The notes under the pieces: model-generated | The model's database searches: none | Seen by the model: only the letters and a program-made list of their open reading frames with translations | What the model was told of the DNA's origin: nothing | Position numbers and translations under genes: made by a program | Part shown: positions 51,235-62,926 of the stretch, one piece after another | How positions within the stretch are numbered: the stretch's first letter is position 1 | Layout: each line of letters starts with the position of its first letter | Assembly: GCA_016946835.1 (NCBI GenBank) | Contig: JACVTC010000048.1 | Coordinates: 300,001-364,000, forward strand | Direction: 5' to 3' | Source: Neocallimastix lanati (nom. inval.) | Taxonomy: Eukaryota > Neocallimastigomycota > Neocallimastigomycetes > Neocallimastigales > Neocallimastigaceae | Length of the DNA: 64,000 nt

Positions 51235-54200
51235 TTAACCTTCTTTTTTTTTTCTTCTTAACTTTATTTTTTTCCCATTAATAATAGTAATTTCTTTTCT
51301 TTTCCGTTTTAAGTATAAAAATAATTTAGAATTATTCAATTTTCTTGCGAATTTCCAAAGAATACAGTTTTCAATTTTTTGTTCAGGATTGAAATTATCT
51401 TCAAACAAAATTTTTAATATATCACGGCGATTAAAAGTAAGAGTATATCTCAAAAAGTTTTCCATAAATTTTTTTCCTTATGATTTACAAAACATTTTAA
51501 TAAAGAAATTTTTCCTTTCCTATCTAATCGCCTAAATAATTTTTCAAATTCACTTTTATTTTCAATATTCATTTTTGCATTAATACCAACGAAATATTTA
51601 ATAATATCCTCGTTAGAATCATTTTTAGTTAAGGAATAATGTAATATAGAATATTTTCGACCATAAATTATTTTATCTTCAATATTAGAATCTCTGTCTA
51701 CAAATAATTTGACCATTTTTAAATCATTGGAATCTACAACCAGCTTTATTGGTCATTCTTTATGTGAATTAAACCAATTGATATTACCTCTAAATTTATT
51801 TAATAGTAATTCAAGTATTTTAATATTTTTTACTTCAATAGCTTTAACTATTGCAGATATTATTGCTTCATAAAAATTTTGATAATTTTTTCTAAATTCT
51901 TTTCTTAAAAGAAATTTTACAAAATAATATAGATTATATTCTATGGCATATACCAATGAATTTTTATAGAGATCTTTAAAGCAGTTATCTACATTTAAAT
52001 TAATTTCTTTTAATAAAAAGTCAGCTAACCTATATTCATTATTTTCCAATTTCATATTCATTACAATAACTAAAGGATTTCTGTAAATATTAAACTTATT
52101 AATTTCAAGACGTATGCAATGAATCCGTCAATAAAAACAAATTATAACAATAAAAAACACTACAATTTAAACAAATAAAATTAAAGTAATTTCTTTTATT
52201 AATAAATTCTTTTATTAATTATAAACTTCTCTCATGTTATTAACTGTAAAATAGTTAATAATTAATACATCGATTTAATTAAGAAAAATTACATGTATTT
52301 ATATTTTTTCTTATTACATTATTAATATATGATGTTATTTAATAATATATATAAAACTATTTATTTATAAACAAAAGATTTTTTAATTAATAATTTTTAT
52401 TATTTATTAATTTACTAAAACTAAAATTAATTTTTTAAACTCTTTATTTTATTTATTATTTTAATACTTATAATAATTTTAATTATATATTTAATATTGA
52501 AATACTATTTTTATAAATATTAACTATTTAAGATTATATTTAACTATTTAAAACTAAACTAAGTTAATTAAACTAATTAAAAAATATTTTCAATTTAAAA
52601 AAAAAATAATAAAATTTATATTAAAAAATAATTCATATACATTAAATAAATTAATTGTACGAAAAATTAAGCCATTTAATGCATTAAAGATTTATTAAAT
52701 CTTTACAACGTAAAGATAAAGCATTTATTAACTTTTTTTTATCATTTAAAGAAAAGCGATCATTTAATATGATGGTTTTAAATAATCCGGTACTATTTTC
52801 TTCATGATTAATCGCTTTATATATGTTCTGTCCTTTCTTAATTATATCAAGAGAAATATCTTTTAAACCTAAAAAAATGGAGATATGCATAATCGTTTGA
52901 AGTTTATAAATAGAAGTACTTATCATATTGTTGTTTCCCATATTGATTATATATTTAATGGTTTCCCTATCTTCTTTAAGAAGGGCGTAATATATAATTG
53001 TGTAGTCATAATTATCTTCACGGTTAACATTTTTATGGTTAATCCATTCTTTAATATCGAAATTTTTGTCAAATTAATAGGCACTTACAAGTGGTGAAAA
53101 TTTGTTTTCTATATATTTTAAAGTCTTATTTTTAATTATTTTACTACTTTTATATTTTTTATTTTTCCCATTATAAATTTCTATGATTCTCGATATCTTT
53201 TCTTTGAATGTATCATTATTCTATCGTTTTTGTAATTATATTTTTGAATTTTCTTATTTTTATTTTGGCATCAATAGATTCCATTTCATAATTATTATAT
53301 AATATGTACTTATTATTTGTAAAAACTTTTTATTATTCTCCCTATAAACCTGTTCATCCTTTCGAATATAGTTATTATATTTATATCTGTCTTTTATTAT
53401 ATCCGATTTTTTCATATAGCAATTTATTTCTTTTTCTCTTTCTTTTTTTTTCATTTTCTTTAATTAAAAAAATCAAAAATAACTTTAGTGATTAAATGTA
53501 AATTTCTTTTCAACGATTCCTCTAATATAGTGTTTTCATTATCTAATTTAACATTAAGGTCTGCACCATACTCTAAAAGAATTTTAAAGATTGCAATTTC
53601 TTTTTCTTTATAATTATAATAATTCAAATCATTATATATTTTATCATAAATACCATTATTATTACCGCTTATACAATTATTAAATGCTAACACCAACGGA
53701 TATTCATTTTCTATTTTATTACTGTTTATTTCTATAGTTTTTAATTTATCATTTTTTAATAAGTTTTCTATAAGATCTACCTCCTTATCCTTAATACTTT
53801 TAATAAACAATACATTTAAATTTTCTCTGGTTCCTTTATTAAATTTGTTTAGGGAAACTTCCTTACTAAAATATTTGTATTTATTATTTTTCGATGTATC
53901 ATTTAATGATATATTACAGTAATATGTATTAGTTTTTGTTTTTTTTTCTTTTATCTGATATATCATTAAAACCATTATTTTGATTTATGCCATTTAAATT
54001 ATCGTTAAAATCATTTATTTTAGTTAGATTATTATCATAATTATTATTGCTATTACTATTACTTTTAGTATTGCTATTAGTATTAATATGCTTAATATTA
54101 TCTATACTATTATTATTATAATTATTATTATTTCCATCACTTTCATTTAAATGAATATTTTTATAATGAAAACAAAATCTTTTGTTTAATTTATTTTTAT

Positions 54201-55175
54201 TTTTACTTTTTTCATTATTTAAGATTTCATTTAAATAACTATTCCTATACCGAAAACAGAATGTACTGTTTAATTTATTTTCATTATTTCTTTTTATATT
54301 TTTAAAGGCATCATTTATACAAGCAAAATTATTCATTGAATTACTTTCATTATTTTTATCCGTTAAATCAATTATACATTTATCTTCTTTAGTTAAATCT
54401 ATTATATTATTACTTTCATTAGATAAATCTATTGAATTATCATCTTCATTAGTTAAATCAATTACTGTCCTATTTTCATATTTTAATTCAATTTTTTTAT
54501 CATTGAATTGGCATGAAAAAATTACTTTTTTTCTATTTTCAATATCTGATTTATTCAAAATATTAAATGTCTTATTTATATTCTTTTCATTGAATGTATG
54601 ATTATCTATAGAATTATCATATATTTCGAATTTATTTAGAATAGTATTATTATTATAATTATTATTATGATCATTATTATGATAATTATTATAATAATTA
54701 TCAAAATTATTATCATTATTATTAATATTACTATCATAACTATTATTATTATCATTATTATTAGTATTACTATCATAACTATTAATATTATCATTATTAT
54801 TAGTATTACTATCATAACTATTAATATTATCATTATTATTAGTATTACTATCATAACTATTAATATTTTCATTATTATTAGTATTACTATCATAACTATT
54901 ATTATTATCATTATTATTATTATTATAATTATTATTATTATTATAATTATTATTATAATTATTATTATTATCGAAATTATTAATTTTCAATTGATTATTA
55001 TTACTAATATTGATATTAATTCTATTAATATTTAGTGGTTTATCTTTTACTTTAGAATTATTAAATTTATCTTCAATATTTGTCTTTCCTTTTTTATTGA
55101 TATACTGTAAAAGTTTTTTGTAGGTGATAGGTAAGATTATAGTTAAATCTTTCCTAGTTTGAGTTAAGTTGGTCA
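51235..55175 (-). pseudogene. Asn-rich, SIM-bearing ankyrin-repeat gene, broken
   Basis: Read 5' to 3' on the minus strand. About 55175-53929: open frame with an Asn-rich region containing about five SYDSNTNNNDNIN units (54940-54700), four SIM-like motifs (54475-54355) and two copies of a KLNxxFCFxYxN unit (54280-54130). A frameshift in a run of nine A (about 53940) leads into 53975-53460, with an ankyrin repeat ending ILLEYGADLNVK. Decayed stretch to 53100 (frame NDTFKEKISRIIE), then a TAA near 53065 and REDNYDYTIIYYALLKEDRE to 52708. A solo LTR splits the gene at 52115-52707. Coding resumes in the same frame at 52112, meets TGA at 51753-51755, and shifts frame at about 51460, ending at 51235. 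Ankyrin repeats bind proteins; the partner is unknown. Linking all pieces as one gene is an inference supported by frame continuity. Confidence 0.72.
52115..52707 (-). mobile_element. Solo LTR of the Ty3/gypsy family at 59.4 kb
   Basis: Starts TGCAATGAATCCGTCAATAA and ends ATCTTTACA on the plus strand, matching both ends of the LTR at 59419-60162 and much of its interior (TTATTAACTGTAAAATAGTT). Perfect 5-bp target duplication ACGTA at 52110-52114 and 52708-52712. 593 bp; what remains after LTR-LTR recombination. Confidence 0.95.
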
Positions 55176-55184
55176 GGTCAAGAT

Positions 55185-56262
55185 GTTTTTATTAATTATA
55201 ACAATTTAATTAAATTTAAATAATAAATAGCACACACAGAGTTTTATAATTAAGATTTCAATATTTAAGATTTATGTTTTATTAGAACTTTATTTAATAT
55301 ATATTTTAATAATTAATTCATTAACTTTAAGTTAACACATCAAATTAATAATCTTACAAAGAATTCAAAATATAGAATTTTCAAATCCTTTTTATACTAA
55401 ACTAAAATAATATTAACAATATAATTAATTAATACATTTTAATATTAATATATTCATACATGTATATAAACTACATAAAATATAATAATAAAATAATATT
55501 GATAAGAATCTTTTAATAAAATAACTATATAACTTATTCATAAAACAATTTAATAATAAAACTAATTTAATAATAAAATATAAAATAAATTAAAATAAAA
55601 TATTAAAACTAATTAAAAATTCTCTTTCGGAAATCTTTAGAATGATAAAGAATTCCTTAGAATCTTTTAGAAATAATTGAATAAAATATATAATAATAAA
55701 ATATATAAAAAACTTATAAAACTTATTTAAAATATTATAAAACTATTACTAATAACTAATTCTGTATTTTTAATTAATAATACAAATTAATAATATAATT
55801 TCCAAGTTAAGAGATTTATCTAATATAAATTTCTTAATTAATAATTTAGGGTCTTAAATAATTAAATTATATTTTTATATTTAAATATCTTTAAAGTCCA
55901 ATATCTCGTTATCTAGTTGTCCAATAAGGTTGATTTTAACATATGTTGTAGTTCTCGTCCGTAGCTTTCTAATGAATATAATTTTAGTGGGAAATCACAA
56001 TATAATATTTCCATTATTTGTTGAGTTATCGTTGTTTTTCTTCATGTTGTTTTTATCAAATTCTTAAGGGTTAAATTAAATTAAATTATCTTTAATAAAT
56101 AAGTCCAAACCCTTTGGCTTCTAATTATTTAATGTTTCTAGTATTTATTTGTATAAATAAAATCGAATTAAAATAATTTTTGTCAATAACTAAATTAAAT
56201 TTCAATTGATCTAATAGTGAATTTTAACTTCAAATCCACTAGTATTCGTGACATATACAGAT
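55185..56262. other. AT-rich spacer, possible unidentified LTR
   Basis: No coding content. It contains a stretch of mixed composition (55890-56060). The sequence just after 55184 (TGTTTTTATTAATTATAACA) is vaguely like an LTR start, but I found no matching end or target duplication. Confidence 0.4.
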
Positions 56263-57660
56263 TTAATTTTTATTTTTATTTTTATTTTTATTTAATTTCA
56301 AATTTCTATTTATTATTTTGTAGTATTTTTCATCTATTTTATCTTTTTCATACATAGTCGTAATCTGTTGTTCCAAATTTATTAAGAAATTACTATTATC
56401 AAAATTTATCAAGTTCACTAGAAGTCCCTGAATTATTTGTTTTCCAATTATATTATTACCAGTAGCACTAATGATTATTTCATCAAACTTAAACTGATCT
56501 AAATTAATTTTTTCGTTATGGAATATTAAATTCCAAATTAAATGAAAAATATCATAAGTAACATCTAGATTATTAAATAATTCTAACAAAATTTTCCCAA
56601 AATTGATATTTTTTATTATTTCTTTTGGTAAATAATTTTTTATAGAAATTATAATTTTGTTTATTAAATAGATTTTCCTATTTTTAATACATACTTTGAT
56701 TATGTTTTCGAAATCAAAATTTGGATTGAAAATTTTATTTTCAAATAAAATTTTTAATATCCTATCAAAACTTTTTGAATTTTTATTCTTTTTGTCATTA
56801 AAAAAATATTCTATTAATTTTATTATATCATTTATGTTACCTTTTGATTGGATCACCTCTTCAAAGAAAACTATCCATTTTAATATTTCTTCAATTCTTA
56901 TTAAATTATTTTTTTTAATATAACAAATTATTACTTCATAAAAATCTATTTCATTCAATAGAGCTTTGTTTTTTTTTATGGTGTTCATTATTATAGTAAT
57001 TAAAAAATATTTATTAATATTTTAGTAGTTTTAAAATATTTTCAAAGGTTTCATAGTGATTACTATTTAAATCAATTTCTAAAAATTCTTTAAATATAAA
57101 ATTTTTATCTTTTTAAATTATATCTATAATCTTTTATAATTGCTACATAGATTAAATTTCGATTTATTCTTTTTAATATAGCTTCATTTTTATCTTTTTC
57201 ATATAATAATAAAAATTTTAATACCTCATAATTGACGGTCTTACTAAATGTTAATTTTTTTTTTTTTTTTATTTCTTCATCTAATGCTATGATAACCCTA
57301 TCATACCAATCTTGGCATATTTTGAAATTATATTTTATTTGATTTGAATATCGAAATATTTTATTATTTGTTAAAGGTATTTTATTTTTATATGCAATTA
57401 ATAAATCAATTAATCAATTTTTTTTACTATATAGGTAGGAACTGATTTAAAAAGAGAATATTTAATATTCCTACATATTTCTTTAATAATATCCTTTTCA
57501 CCTTTATCATTTTCTATTTTATTTAATTTATCAAAAATGAAATTTATTATTCTACCCTTTACTTTTTTTTCTAAATAATACTGATTTATATATTCAATTA
57601 TATTTAAATGTTTATATTCATAAGAAGCAATACTTTTTAAATTATACCTTTATTTATGAT
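56263..57660 (-). pseudogene. Helical-repeat protein gene, ankyrin-like, broken
   Basis: The best piece is 56988-56263 (241 codons): amphipathic helices rich in Ile, Lys, Asn and Leu, such as ILKILFENKIFNPNFDFENI, in the spacing of degenerate ankyrin repeats, ending in an Asn/Lys tract. Upstream on the minus strand (57660-57000) further pieces read KHLNIIEYINQYYLEKK, NFIFDKLNKIENDKGEKDI and FKICQDWYDRVIIALDEEI, separated by frameshifts at A-runs. The 74-codon frame at 51235 shares ILKILFE.xxFNP, so both genes belong to one family. The live portion, if any, would be the last 241 codons. Confidence 0.6.
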
Positions 57661-57734
57661 AATAATCAATTGAACATTTATATTTTATACTTCAATATAT
57701 ATAAACTTCACCGATTAAGTATTAAATAAAAAAA

Positions 57735-58205
57735 TATGGATGTGACTTTTTAAGTTTCCAAAAAAAATTATGGAAGTAATTTTTTAAGATACAAATGAAA
57801 ACCTATAGAAGTGACTTTTTAAAAGGAGCTGCTCATCTTGATAAGTCCATATACTATGGTTACAATCACCTAGTAAAACTACGGTGTCATCGGAATGTAA
57901 ATTGGTTATAAGACATTGTTGAGTTTTTCTATTTTTGATACGTACACTAGAATCATACACCATTTCCCCAAAAAAAATTTATGGATAATATTTTTAAGTT
58001 ACAAATAAAACATTATAGATAAAACTTTTTAAGTTTCAAAAATAATTAGAAGTGACTTTTAATGTTTCCAAAAAAAAATTTATGGAAGTGACTTTTTAAA
58101 TTTCAAAAAAAAATATTATGGATAAGACTTTTTAAGTTTCAAAAAAAAATATGGATGTAAATTTTTAAGTTTCAAAAAAAAATTTATGGAAATGCTTTTT
58201 TAATA
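57735..58205. repeat. Imperfect 36-40-bp minisatellite
   Basis: About nine copies of ATGGAAGTGACTTTTTAAGT plus TTTC and a run of A, in two blocks (57735-57830 and 57966-58205), with coding relic 57831-57965 between them. Confidence 0.85.
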
Positions 58206-59148
58206 AATGATAATAAACATTTTTAATTCCAAATTGTAAATCCAGACATTTTGTGTTTCCGCATTATATAAAGAGACAGGATTTCTGTCCCAAGCAGTCC
58301 ATATTTGGTCCTCGGTTTTTTTCGCAGGGCTTTAGATATCCACCATTAGCATTGGTGGAATCGTTTCTATCACCTTCTTAAACATTCGTTTGGGCTTAAA
58401 GGTGATTTAATTAGCCCATCTGAAGTGTATTCAAATATAGAATTGTCAGTACAATTGCCTACCTTTATTTTACCATTTTCCACATCCATGAGATCCATGC
58501 ACCATGTCGAGTTAAGTTTTGGATGGAAATAAGCCTTTGGGTGATGGATATATTAGCCATTTAAAATTATCGTCGAGACAATTTCTAATCAAGGGTTTCT
58601 TCCCAAAGTTCTTTTGGGACGATAAGCATTGCTTATTTTTGGAATTATAAAACCACTTAATTTCACCATTGTCTGGTGTAGCAGATAATCCACACTTATC
58701 GAATTCGCTCTGACAACCACTTCCACAATATGCTTTACTTTTACTACAGTATCCTTGGAACTACAGCATTCATCATTTAGACATATTTGATTTTTGAAGT
58801 TAGCGCGGAATCTGTATCTTGGAATAAACAGGTTCGGGAGTTGGTGATGGACTTGGTAATGGGGAGGTAGAAGTATTATCAGTAATCATGGCACTAATCG
58901 CCATTTTCAACACCCCAAGGACCATCTTCGTCAGTGAATTCAATGTTAGTATTTTGGGGAGAGCAGCAGGGGTAGTTTTTGAATGGACAATTGGGTGTGG
59001 TAGATTCAGGTTCAAACACTCCAAATTCTAAGCTAGGATTGTTTGTGATGACTTCATTAATGGAATCAACAATCTGACCACCCCAGCTCTCAATGGACCA
59101 TTCAGACCATTCATCCTTGCTTGTATCAAAATTCAGAAACCTACCCAA
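57831..59148 (-). pseudogene. Secreted dockerin protein with hevein-like and beta-trefoil modules, broken
   Basis: In order on the minus strand. First, a frame from 59148 (FLNFDTSKDEWSEW ...) leading to a fungal dockerin at 58989-58891: CPFKNYPCC, then FTDEDGPWGVENGD. The next codon is TAG (58894-58896) where the family has Trp of WC. Then, frameshifted, a Ser/Pro/Thr linker (TSPLPSPSPTPEPV). Next a hevein-like chitin-binding module (ICLNDECCSS, shift, GYCSKSKAYCGSGCQSEFDKC; 58780-58690). Then beta-trefoil-like repeats (NKQCLSS ... LIRNCLDDNFKW; CMDLMDVENGKIKVGNCTDN), and another trefoil piece at 57965-57831 beyond minisatellite. Dockerins of this type plug enzymes into anaerobic-fungal cellulosomes. 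The N-terminal catalytic part, if any, is missing. At least four lesions. Confidence 0.82.
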
Positions 59149-59239
59149 TTAAACAGTAATCATTAGGATCTATATTATTTTAATACAAATGTATTTATTA
59201 TCAACTATCTTGAAATGAATGTGATGGTTTATTTGGGTT

Positions 59240-59418
59240 GGGGTTAAAAAGAAAGGGTCAGGGTTAAAAAGAAAGGGCTTATGCTTCGTTTATGGTAAGG
59301 CTGGGCATTTACAGTTTAATTGCCCTAACACGAAAAGACCAAAAAATACAAAACTCATCAATAGAGCATCTGATACAGAAGCAGCTTCAACTTCTTCCTC
59401 TGCGCTGACTTCTAACCC
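59240..59418 (+). pseudogene. Ty3/gypsy gag zinc-knuckle scrap
   Basis: Plus-strand frame GLCFVYGKAGHLQFNCPNTK is a retroelement zinc knuckle C-x2-C-x4-H-x4-C whose second Cys is Tyr (TAT at 59291-59293). A Ser/Thr-rich stretch follows and the frame is cut at 59418 by the LTR of the opposite-strand element. Directly upstream the 17-base unit GGTTAAAAAGAAAGGG is duplicated. Confidence 0.75.
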
Positions 59419-60162
59419 TGTAATGAATCCGTCAATTAAACAGATTATAACAATAAAAACCACTTTACAATTTAAACAAATAAGTAAATTCTTTTATTAT
59501 TAAATTCTTTTTATTAATTATAAATTTCTTTTATGTTATTAACTGTAAAATAGTTAATAACTAATACATCGATTGAATTATAGAAATTTACATGTATTTA
59601 TAATTTTTTATGATTATATTATAATATATTATTTCTATCTAATTTACATATATTATTATTTATTTATAAACAAAATAATTTTCAGTAATTTTATTAAATA
59701 AAAATTAACTAAAACTATAAATAATTAATTCAATAAACTTTCAATTTATTTACAATAATAATTAAATTCAATAAAAACTCATTTATTAGATATTTATTAT
59801 ATAAATACCATTAATACTAATGTTTATATATTTACAATTCAAAACTATTTTTATAAACTATTTAAACTAATTTTAACTATTTAAAACTATTCCAAAATTA
59901 ATTTTAAAGTATTTTAAACTAACTAAACTAAGTTAAATAGAATAACTATTTTAAATATACTAAACTAAATTAACTAACTTAAATAAATTATTTAAATTAA
60001 ATTTATTATCCAAAATTATTTAAATAATAATTTTTCCTTTATGAAAAGTTTACATAAATTTATAATTAATTTTCATATACGTAAATCGTAAATTTATGTA
60101 ATTTTATTACATTAATTAATTATGTAATAATTAATTATTAAAGATTTTATTAAATCTTTACA
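59419..60162 (-). mobile_element. 3' LTR of the minus-strand Ty3/gypsy element
   Basis: 744 bp, TGTAATGAATCCGTCA ... AATCTTTACA on the plus strand, so TGTAAAG ... TTACA in element orientation with a short terminal TGTAA/TTACA inverted repeat. It is related along its length to the solo LTR at 52115-52707. The left flank AACCC should be the 5-bp duplication; the other side is off the window. Confidence 0.93.
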
Positions 60163-60174
60163 TTCTCGCCCTTT
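60163..60174 (-). promoter_or_regulatory. Polypurine tract
   Basis: On the minus strand AAAGGGCGAGAA lies immediately before the LTR TG, the expected place and composition for the plus-strand primer of a retroelement. Confidence 0.88.
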
Positions 60175-60340
60175 AAGTTGAGCTCCTGCGAACTATAGAG
60201 TTCAATCTCCGGGAAGGAATGTCAATTATAAATGGTTGATATTTATGCCTAATGTATTCTTCATTAAAATCTTTATCACCATCATCAACCACATTATTTC
60301 GTTTATTCCTTTTGTACTTACGGTAGTACTCTTGAATTAG

Positions 60341-60736
60341 TTATCTATCATAAATTTGATCTTTATCGATCCAAGTATTTTCAGCAGAATCTAGACCTTT
60401 CCAAGATACGAGGAAACGATTTTTTCCTCTATATGTCCTCATATCAATAATTCTTTCAGGAACCTTATCTATGGTGTCGGTAGTTAACTTAATATTCTTC
60501 CTTTTCCTATTATTTCTGTCAGCAAATTCATTTTCAAAGTACGGTTCCAGTAAAGATACATGAAAAACAGGGTGACAATGCATATTACTTGGTAACTTGA
60601 GTTTGTAGGCTAATGAACTAACTTCCCTCACAATTTCAAAGGGACCAAGCATTTGGTCTGCTAATTTCTTTTTTACATTCTTAGTTGTATTTCCTTTGAG
60701 TGACCAAACTTTTTTACCAACTTCAAAATCTGGCAA
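60341..60736 (-). pseudogene. Gypsy integrase C-terminus and chromodomain
   Basis: 131 codons. Early part has the GPY/F module (KKLADQMLGPFEIVREV, then YKLKLPSNMHCHPVFHVSLL). Residues about 92-131 form a chromodomain (PERIIDMRTYRGKNRFLVSW, KGLDSAENTWI) that can direct integration to marked chromatin. The aromatic cage is only partly recognisable. Broken from the integrase core by a frameshift around 60737-60750. Confidence 0.88.
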
Positions 60737-60749
60737 GGTAATCTTTCGA

Positions 60750-61700
60750 AATCAGCATACTTTTTATAAGTTTCTTTAGCTGACTCTAAATTTTCCTTTA
60801 AAAATATAATATTTTCATTTATATCTTTCACTCTAACATCAGCTCTATGAGGCCTATCTGAAGAAGGAATTTTTAAACTAAATTTTGGATTAAATCCATA
60901 ATTTGCAAAAAACGGTGATTGATTGATTGTTGCAAAGTATTATTATAAGCAAATTCAGCAAAAGGCAACAAGTCAACCCAATTATTTTGTCTTTCATTTA
61001 TGAAACAACGGAGATATTGCTCTAATATCCAGTTCACCCTCTCCGTTTGACCATCAGTCTGCGGATGATTCGAAGTGGAGAATGACAACTTAATGTTAAA
61101 TAATTCGCAAAGACGATTCCAAAAATCAGAAGTAAATTGCATACCTCTATCCGAAACAATGGAATCAGGAAAGCCATGTAAACTAAAGATATGGTTAATA
61201 AAAGAATCGGCAGCAATTGAAGCAGTAGGAAAACAACGTAAAGGAATAAAATGTGCCATTTTAGTCAATCTATAACAATAGTCATGACAGTGGTCATATC
61301 TTTGGATTTCGGTAATTCAACAATAAAATCCATGGAGATATCTGACCATGGTCTATCGGGGTAGACAAAGGAGATAAAAGACCGTAGGGTTTATGTCTTG
61401 GAACTTTAGCTTTGCAGCAAGTTTCACAGGACTTAACAAACTTTTTAACATCATTACGTAACTTAGGCCACCAAAAGTTACGATTAATCAAATCAAATGT
61501 TTTACGTACACCGAAATGACCAGCAGTAACAGAGTCATGGTGTATTTCAAGAACTCTTGTGCTAAGATTCTGAGGGACATAAATTAAGTTATCAAAAAGT
61601 AAGAAACCTTCCTTATCAATTTTACACTTATCAATAAATTTAATAAATGGATTAACATAACTATTAAAATAAAGGATTTAATTTTTATAAAAAGATCATC
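60750..61700 (-). pseudogene. Gypsy integrase, zinc finger and catalytic core
   Basis: The zinc-binding part reads INRNFWWPKLRNDVKKFVKS then CETC (61491-61400), preceded by HHDSVTAGHF in another frame. The core from 61340 holds DISMDFIVELPKS (first Asp), then after a frameshift/stop near 61270 SIVSDRGMQFTSDFW (second Asp), and HPQTDGQTERVNWILEQYLR (Glu). The catalytic triad residues are present, but frames differ between 61294-61491 and 60873-61268, so no active enzyme is made. Confidence 0.87.
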
Positions 61701-61808
61701 ATTATTTAAAGATTTCAAAATAGAATTAATCAAGGACTCATCACATGAGTTACGATTAATAACACAACAAGAAACTTCGCGAGAACAATCAAATAAATGA
61801 TCACTTCT

Positions 61809-62357
61809 TCATGACAGAATATCTGGTTTACCAGATTTTTTACCAGAACGATACACAAGATTAAAATCGAAACGAGAAAGAAATTCATACCAACGAATTT
61901 GCCGTTGAGAAAGTAACTCAGGCTTCCTAGGAAAAGTAAAGTTTTTATGATCAGTATAAATAGTAAATGGATGGCGAGCACCTTCAAGGTAATGACGCCA
62001 TTCTTCCAAAGCAACTTTAATCGTAAGAAGCTCTTTATCATAAATAGGGTAATTCAGTTGAGATTTGGTTAGACTGGTAGAAATAAAAGCAATTGGGTGT
62101 AACTGACCATCAAATTCTTGGGAAAGTATAGCTCCAACAGCGAAATTGGAAGCATCAGTTTCCACAATGAAAGGTTTGTTACTATCAGGATTTCTTAAAA
62201 TTGGAGCAGAAGTAAAAAGTTCTTTTAATTTATCAAAGGATTTTTGTTGATCAGAACCCCAGAGAAATGGAACATTTTTCCTGGTAAGTTTATGTAAGGG
62301 CCGCGCAATCTTAGCAAAATCCTTGATAAAAAATTCTATAATAATTACATAATCCAA
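61809..62357 (-). pseudogene. Gypsy RNase H domain
   Basis: 182 codons: end of the RT connection (PLHKLTRKNVPFLWGSDQQK), then RNase H with VETDASNFAVGAILSQ (Asp), YDKELLTI (Glu) and YTDHKNF (Asp). Ends at a stop in the KPDILS motif, where the family continues R.DH; the continuation is in another frame. Confidence 0.88.
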
Positions 62358-62910
62358 TAAATGATTGTATTTCCTTTACATTAGAAGGAACAGGCCAATC
62401 TAGGATAGCTTTAACCTTTTCAGGATCAACTTTCAAACCGTCTTTTGATAAAATGTAACCAAGGAAAGTGGTTTCAGTAACATCGAATTCGCACTTCTCT
62501 AATTTAATGTACAAGTTATTTTCTAATAATTTTTTAAGCACCTTTTTAACGTGTTCATGATGTTCCTCTAAACTATTCGAATAAATTAATATATTATCAA
62601 TGTAAGAAATAACAAAATCATCTATATAATCGCTAAGAATATCATTTATAAAATGCTGGAAAGTGGCTGGAGAATTTTTTAAGCCAAAAGACATAACTAA
62701 ATATTCAAAATAACCATATCGAGTACGAAATGCAGTCTTGTGCTCATCACCTTCTTTAATTCTTACTAAATTATTGGCAGACTTTAAGTCCAACTTGGTA
62801 AAATATTTTGCACCTTTAACTCTATCTAATAATTCACTTATTAAAGGAAGAGGATAAGAATTACGGATGGTCATTTCATTCAATTTTCTATAATCAACAC
62901 ATAATCTCAA
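62311..62910 (-). pseudogene. Gypsy reverse transcriptase, catalytic residue lost
   Basis: 199 codons: RLCVDYRKLNEMT, KLDLKSANNLVRI, FRTRYGYFEYLVMSFGL, PATFQHFINDIL, then YIDNILI where active enzymes have YxDD. The second Asp is Asn (AAT, at 62593-62595). The usual GYHQ of the LDLKSGYHQI motif reads ANNL. A frameshift near 62340 leads to the RNase H frame. Predicted inactive. Confidence 0.9.
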
Positions 62911-62926
62911 TGAACCATCTTTCTTT

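Noticed and set aside
54636-55035. Poly-Ile/Met/Val frames on both strands
   Set aside because: Shadows of the Asn-rich coding repeats on the minus strand.
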